This document shows, one piece after another, positions 7,474 to 10,961 of a stretch of DNA of 10,961 nucleotides. The notes beneath the pieces were generated by a model, which saw only the letters and a list, made by a program, of their open reading frames with translations, was not told where the DNA came from and made no database searches. Origin of the DNA: Pelagophyceae sp. CCMP2097 (taxonomy: Eukaryota > Sar > Pelagophyceae); contig MU658032.1 of NCBI GenBank assembly GCA_026770575.1, positions 4,340 through 15,300 on the forward strand, written 5' to 3'. The number at the start of each line of letters is the position of its first letter. Position 1 is the stretch's first letter. The translations under genes were made by a program, and so were the position numbers.

Positions 7474-7757
7474 GACTCCGCCAATCGACGCGGTCCGAGC
7501 GAGGGGGCGTTCTCGAGGAGAGCAACGCGCGGACGTTCTCTCTCTCCGCGTTTTGCCCGATACCAAAAGAAAATCCTTTGCCAGTTCCACTTTTTCCCGG
7601 CTTTTTCCGGTCGAAACGCGACTTCAGTGTTCTGGTACAATTGGCGGGGGCCCTTGTAAGCCCTGCCCCGCCCCGCCAGCCCGCCCGCCAGCCCGCTCGA
7701 GGCCATAGGCGTGCTCTTGCACTCGGGGTCTGCCGAGCAAACAGGGCCTCGGCGCCA
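7474..7757. promoter_or_regulatory. Divergent promoter region between EF-hand and BAR-like genes
   Basis: This 284-bp region separates two outward-facing start codons. It contains pyrimidine-rich stretches near 7540-7615 and a C-rich repeated ccgccagcccgc run near 7670-7700. I see no clear TATA box. Shared or bidirectional regulation is possible but only inferred from position. Confidence 0.5.
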
Positions 7758-9729
7758 ATGTCGTCTCTCTGGGGGTCGGTGGTGTCAAAGGTCGGTCAGG
7801 CGGTCAAGCACCCCAAAGGGGCGTTGCAGAGCGGCGCGGCGCCGGAGCCGCGGCGGGACGCGGCGCTGGAGAAGCAGTTTGAGTCCTGGGAGCGCGTTTA
7901 CGCGGCGGCGGCGAGCATTTCCGGTGCCGTCGCCGCCGCTGCCGGCCTCGGGCGGCAGGCGCATTCGGCGGCCGAGGACGTCGCGCGCGACCTCGTCTGC
8001 CTCGCGCTGACGGACGACATCCGCGAGCGACCCTCGGACGACGGCGCCAACGAGGCTTGCGCCGCCGCCGCCGCGAAACTCGAGCGTCGCGTGCTGGCGG
8101 CCGGCGCAGTCGTCAAGCGCTTCTCGGCGGGCGATGCCGGCGCCTACGAGCGGTGCCTCGCCCGGCGCGGCGCCGTCGCCGCCGCGCGCCACGACCACGT
8201 GCGTACGGTCCCGGGACGGCGGCCGCGCGCGCAGTTGGCCGCGTAGGACGCGGCGCTGCGCGAGCTTCAGTACTACGCAACACGCGTCGCCGACGCGCGC
8301 GACGACGCGGCGCGGCGGGAGCGGCGCCAGGGCAAGCACGACGCGGCCGCGCTCGCGCTACGGGCCGCGCGCGCCGGCTACGAAACGCAGCTCGACGCCG
8401 CGCTCCGCGACGCCGCGGACGCCGCGGACGCCGGCGCAAGCCTCCGAGAAACGCTCCGCGAACTCGTCGCCGCCGGACGTGCCGCCGGCGCCCGCTTGCA
8501 AACCATCGGGCCGCGGCCCGGCGTCGGGCGACGGACATCACGCAGGCGCCGCGGCCGCGCGGTCCGACGAAGACCTGGCCGAGTCGGACGCCGCGGATTC
8601 CGACGATTCGCAGTGGGCGGCGCGCGCAACGCCGAGGCATCTTCCGGCGTCCGAAGCGTCGCGTCTTGCCAGCGTCGCCGCTCGGCGCGCTCCGGGTCTT
8701 CGACTGTCGCACACGTAGCCGAGCCGGCGTGGCGTCTGCGGCGAAGACGGCTGCGCTGGCGCTGCGCCGCCTCTCCGTCGCGGCGCGGCACCGCACGGTC
8801 CGGTTTCGCTCGGCTTCGACGACGTCGCAGCGCAGCGACGCGTTTGACGCGCTCAGCGTGCAAGTCGACGTCTTCGAGGCCGCCGAGGCCGCGGCGCCGC
8901 GCGTCGGCGCCGCCGTTTCACAAGTCGGCGAAGCCCTCGCCAGCGCCGCCGTGACGCTCGCAGGACTCGCCGCCGACCACGACGCCCTCGCGCGCGCGGT
9001 CGCGCAGTGGCTCGACGAGGCACCAGACGAGACGTGCGTCCCTCCCTCTCCGACGCACGTTCGCCCCGTCGACGCTCGTGGATGAGTCTTCCACCGCGCG
9101 CGGCCGACGTCGCGTGAGAAAAGCGTCTCGAGTCCGCGTCTAGGGCGCGGCGGCCGGCGGCGGCCTCGGCGGCGGTCGCGTCGCAGGAGGTCAAGTCGGT
9201 GACGTCTGTGTGGCGCCTCGCGTCTACTCGCTTCGACGCTTGCGGCTCGGCGGCGGCGCTGCGCGGCCTCGCCGACTCGACGCGCCATTGCCGCGCGCTC
9301 CTGGGCCGGCGCGACAGCGCCGTGTTGGAGGCGCAGCACTACGCCGAAAAGCTCGACGCGCTCCGTTGCCGCGACGAAGACGGCGCGGCCGACGCTGAGC
9401 GGCTCGAGCGCAATGCCGGCAAGGCAGAAACCGCGGCCGCGGCGCTGCGCGACTTGGACGTGGTCATCGTATCTGCGTTTGCCGACTTTGACGACCACCG
9501 CGCTCAAGCCGCGGGGCACCGCGTCGGTGAAGTTGGAAACCCAAACCATAACGCGAGCGGCATGGGGAGGGTGTTTTGGGAAAGACCCTTATCGTTGTTA
9601 CCTTCGCCGTAGGTCCGGGAGACGTCGGAGTCGCTCCGCGCCGCGTTTGCGCGCCTTTGGACCGACTGTGCAGAGGCCGCGGCGCTGCTCTCCGAGGCCT
9701 CGGACGTCCAGGCCACTTCCGGCGGCTAA
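7758..9729 (+). CDS. Tandem BAR-like coiled-coil protein (six-exon model)
   Basis: The model is join(7758..8198, 8247..8478, 8546..8612, 8719..9033, 9144..9522, 9613..9729), 516 aa. Residues ~30-228 form long Ala/Arg/Glu-rich helices with a BAR-like pattern (ALRELQYYATRVADARDDA). An acidic linker at 231-246 (SDEDLAESDAADSDDS) follows. Residues ~265-510 form a second helical module (AFDALSVQVDVFEAAEAAA; EAQHYAEKLDAL; ERNAGKAETAAAALRDLD), ending in the exon starting VRETSESL. The N-terminus (WGSVVSKVGQAVKHPKGAL) could be an amphipathic membrane-binding helix. BAR domains dimerise and bind curved membranes. All splice phases agree, and the second module has no in-frame ATG of its own in 8719-9033, which favours one gene. 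The third intron (8613-8718) is the weakest; without it the first module would stop at 8718. A generic coiled coil is the alternative. Confidence 0.6.
8199..8246 (+). other. Intron 1 of the BAR-like gene (48 nt, phase 0)
   Basis: The donor is GACCAC|GTGCGTAC and the acceptor CCGCGTAG|GACGCG. The terminal TAG would otherwise stop the frame. Removing it continues the helix as ARHDH-DAALRELQYYA. It is unusually short, but both sites match others in this window. Confidence 0.7.
8479..8545 (+). other. Intron 2 of the BAR-like gene (67 nt, phase 1)
   Basis: The donor is GCCGGAC|GTGCCGCC and the acceptor CATCACGCAG|GCGCC. Removing it changes frame from the Arg-rich shadow to the acidic SDEDLAESD linker. 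Confidence 0.55.
8613..8718 (+). other. Intron 3 of the BAR-like gene (106 nt, phase 2; tentative)
   Basis: The donor is GATTCGCA|GTGGGCGG and the acceptor CACACGTAG|CCGAG. It joins the acidic linker to the frame carrying the second helical module. Other donors in 8560-8700 are possible; alternatively the TAG at 8716-8718 is a real stop. Confidence 0.4.
9034..9143 (+). other. Intron 4 of the BAR-like gene (110 nt, phase 2)
   Basis: The donor is GACGAGAC|GTGCGTCC and the acceptor CCGCGTCTAG|GGCG. It changes frame from the AVAQWLDEAPDE exon to the EVKSVTSVWRLAS exon. Confidence 0.65.
9523..9612 (+). other. Intron 5 of the BAR-like gene (90 nt, phase 0)
   Basis: The donor is GGGCACCGC|GTCGGTGA and the acceptor TTCGCCGTAG|GTCCGG. 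It is less GC-rich than the exons around it (aaaccataacgcg, tatcgttgtta). It joins DDHRAQAAGHR to VRETSESLRAAF. A nearby GGTGAAG is an alternative donor but breaks the phase. Confidence 0.65.
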
Positions 9730-9839
9730 ACTAGACGCGCCTTCCGACTCCAGAGCAGCCCGGGCTAGTCCTCTCGATCGACGCTTGTAGCAGGCCGAAC
9801 ACACGGACAGATGAGTCGTCCTTTTCTTAGTTCGGCCGC
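9730..9839. other. Convergent 3' spacer
   Basis: This 110-bp spacer lies between the stop codons of the BAR-like and cupin genes. It should hold both 3' UTRs. No clear terminator or AATAAA signal is visible. Confidence 0.5.
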
Positions 9840-10760
9840 CTAGCACGCCGGGATGGCGTGGACGAGGCCGCCGCTCTTGCAGAGGAGCGTGCAGCCGTCT
9901 TCGCCGGGCGTCGGTGCGTAGGCGTGGCCGGCGGGGAGCCTGAGCCAGTCGCCCTTGGCGTAGTCCCCGTCGGAGTCGGAAAAGCCACCCTCGACGACGA
10001 ACACCTCGTGGCCGCCGGCGCTGACGCGCGCCGAAACGGGCGCGGCGCCGGCGGCCCACTTCTCGAGCCACTGGCGCTCGGGGTACGCGGCGGCTTGGGC
10101 GGCGTCGAGAGGGTAGAGCAGCTTCGTCGACACGCCCGGCGCGCCGTCGGCCCAGGCCAGGGCGACGGCGTCGACTGCGAGCTGCGCGCGCGGCGTTTCC
10201 GCGTCGGCGCTCGGGTATTGCCGGAGGCGGACGAGGATCGTGTTGCCCTCGGCGCTGTGCGGCGCGTGCTCCCAGCCCTCTGGGTTGAGCAGGAGCGTGC
10301 CGGCGCCGTGGTCGCCGCGCGCGTCGCTGAAGATGCCCTCGAGGACGTAGATCTCCTCGCCCTGCGGGTGCGGGTGCGCCGGGAAGGCGGCGCCGGGGAG
10401 GTAGCGCACGACGGACGTCACCGCCCCGCGCTCCTGGTCTCCCGCGCGGAAGCAGCGCTTGCGCTCGACCGTTGCCGTCTGACCGCTGCTGACAAAGGCC
10501 ATGGTCGACGTCCGCATCAACACGCGCATCGAAAGGTCCGCGTTGAGATCATCGGCCAGAGGCGCCGCGGCGACGCCCTCGGGCGCAACGTGCGAGGCCA
10601 TACGGGACCGCGGGGAAACGTTCGAGGCGAGGCCGAAAAGCCTCCGGAGCATACAGAGCGGGCCACTGCGCGCGCGGGTCTTCGAAGGGTCGGCGGCCTC
10701 GGCGGCGTTCGACGTGGACTCCAGAATAAACCTTACCGCCTCATTGAACTGACCCTGCAT
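9840..10760 (-). CDS. ChrR-like bicupin protein
   Basis: The longest frame encodes 306 aa. The first cupin (about 100-180) carries FPAHPHPQGEEIYVLEG, with candidate metal ligands H129, H131, E135 and H165. This HxHx3E...H spacing equals that of the zinc-binding cupin of the bacterial anti-sigma factor ChrR (ligand spacing from memory). The second cupin (about 210-303) keeps GHEVFVVEGGFSD but lacks the HxH pair, so it is probably structural. The ChrR N-terminal anti-sigma domain is absent, so anti-sigma function is not implied. The start is uncertain: ATG at 10760, 10652 or 10601. Starting at 10652 gives MLRRLFGLASNVSPRSR, resembling an organelle presequence. A strong donor-like GTAAGG at 10736-10731 suggests the first codons may be a separate exon or UTR. 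The substrate is unknown. Confidence 0.8.
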   Translation of the reverse strand: MQGQFNEAVRFILESTSNAAEAADPSKTRARSGPLCMLRRLFGLASNVSPRSRMASHVAPEGVAAAPLADDLNADLSMRVLMRTSTMAFVSSGQTATVERKRCFRAGDQERGAVTSVVRYLPGAAFPAHPHPQGEEIYVLEGIFSDARGDHGAGTLLLNPEGWEHAPHSAEGNTILVRLRQYPSADAETPRAQLAVDAVALAWADGAPGVSTKLLYPLDAAQAAAYPERQWLEKWAAGAAPVSARVSAGGHEVFVVEGGFSDSDGDYAKGDWLRLPAGHAYAPTPGEDGCTLLCKSGGLVHAIPAC

Positions 10761-10961
10761 TTGTGGTTTCGACGGGTGTCTTAGGGTGCCTTAGGGTGCC
10801 TTAGGGGGGGGGGAGAATATTCACGTATCGACGCGTGTCTTAGGGGGGGTCAAGGATCTCGGTCGTTTCTCGTCGGAATGAGGCGCGGAAGGGCTCTATC
10901 GACGCGCCTTGGACCCGCAGGGCCAGCCCGCACTTTTTATTCGCGTTGCGGCGGGCCCTTG
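10761..10961. promoter_or_regulatory. 5' flank of the cupin gene with G-rich repeats
   Basis: No gene is visible. It contains a 10-bp periodic TTAGGG repeat running into ten Gs (10774-10813) and a second copy of the cgacg-gtgtcttaggg motif (10829-10846). A T-rich stretch (cactttttattcg) lies near 10930-10943. A neighbouring gene may begin beyond the right edge. Confidence 0.5.
10774..10813 (+). repeat. 10-bp TTAGGG-containing repeat; G-quadruplex consensus
   Basis: GGG runs begin at 10774, 10784, 10794 and 10804, the last being ten Gs, each pair separated by exactly seven bases. The unit is ttagggtgcc. This matches the G3+N1-7 quadruplex consensus. It lies 14 bp upstream of the outermost start codon of the minus-strand cupin gene. 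Confidence 0.75.

Noticed and set aside
8113..9549. 478-codon open frame on the minus strand
   Set aside because: It runs antisense across several exons and introns of the BAR-like gene and is extremely Arg-rich. The plus-strand reading gives phase-consistent exons with helical patterning.
10774..10850. Telomere or internal telomeric repeat
   Set aside because: TTAGGG occurs only at a 10-bp period with tgcc spacers and just a few copies, so it is not a telomeric array.

Overview
The window looks like nuclear DNA of a eukaryotic microalga, most probably a stramenopile and possibly a pelagophyte such as Aureococcus or Pelagomonas. This assignment is inference. It rests on GC-rich coding DNA, short spliceosomal introns (48-110 nt, GT-AG), start codons without ribosome binding sites, and protein architectures (MYND + RING-like finger + Sel1 repeats, SET + MYND, myristoylatable EF-hand protein) that are expanded in these algae. 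There are no RNA genes, CRISPR arrays or bacterial signals.

Layout, left to right. 1-1324 is a comparatively AT-rich non-coding stretch. It ends in a nested inverted-repeat structure (about 863-1319) whose right edge lies 5 nt before the first start codon. 1325-2341 (+) encodes a MYND/RING-like/Sel1 protein. 2510-4177 (-) encodes a SET-domain protein with a C-terminal MYND finger and one in-frame 93-nt intron. 4178-4869 is intergenic with short tandem repeats. 4870-7473 (-) is a five-exon gene for an EF-hand protein with a likely N-myristoylation signal, carrying two copies of a domain I cannot name. 7474-7757 is a divergent promoter region. 7758-9729 (+) is a gene I reconstruct in six exons, encoding a helical protein with two BAR-like modules joined by an acidic linker. 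9840-10760 (-) encodes a protein with one intact ChrR-like cupin metal site and a second, degenerate cupin. 10761-10961 is upstream DNA with a 10-bp periodic TTAGGG repeat that fits the G-quadruplex consensus.

The five genes show no obvious shared pathway. Two (MYND/Sel1 and SET/MYND) are probable regulatory or adaptor proteins, one is a membrane-attached calcium-sensor type protein, one probably binds or bends membranes, and one is a metal-binding cupin. The two multi-exon genes were reconstructed by hand: long open frames alone miss the N-terminal exons of the EF-hand gene and break the BAR-like gene into frames. Reading phase is preserved across all ten proposed introns. The most novel content is the duplicated unnamed domain of the EF-hand protein, followed by the tandem BAR-like protein and the foldback-like element next to the first gene.
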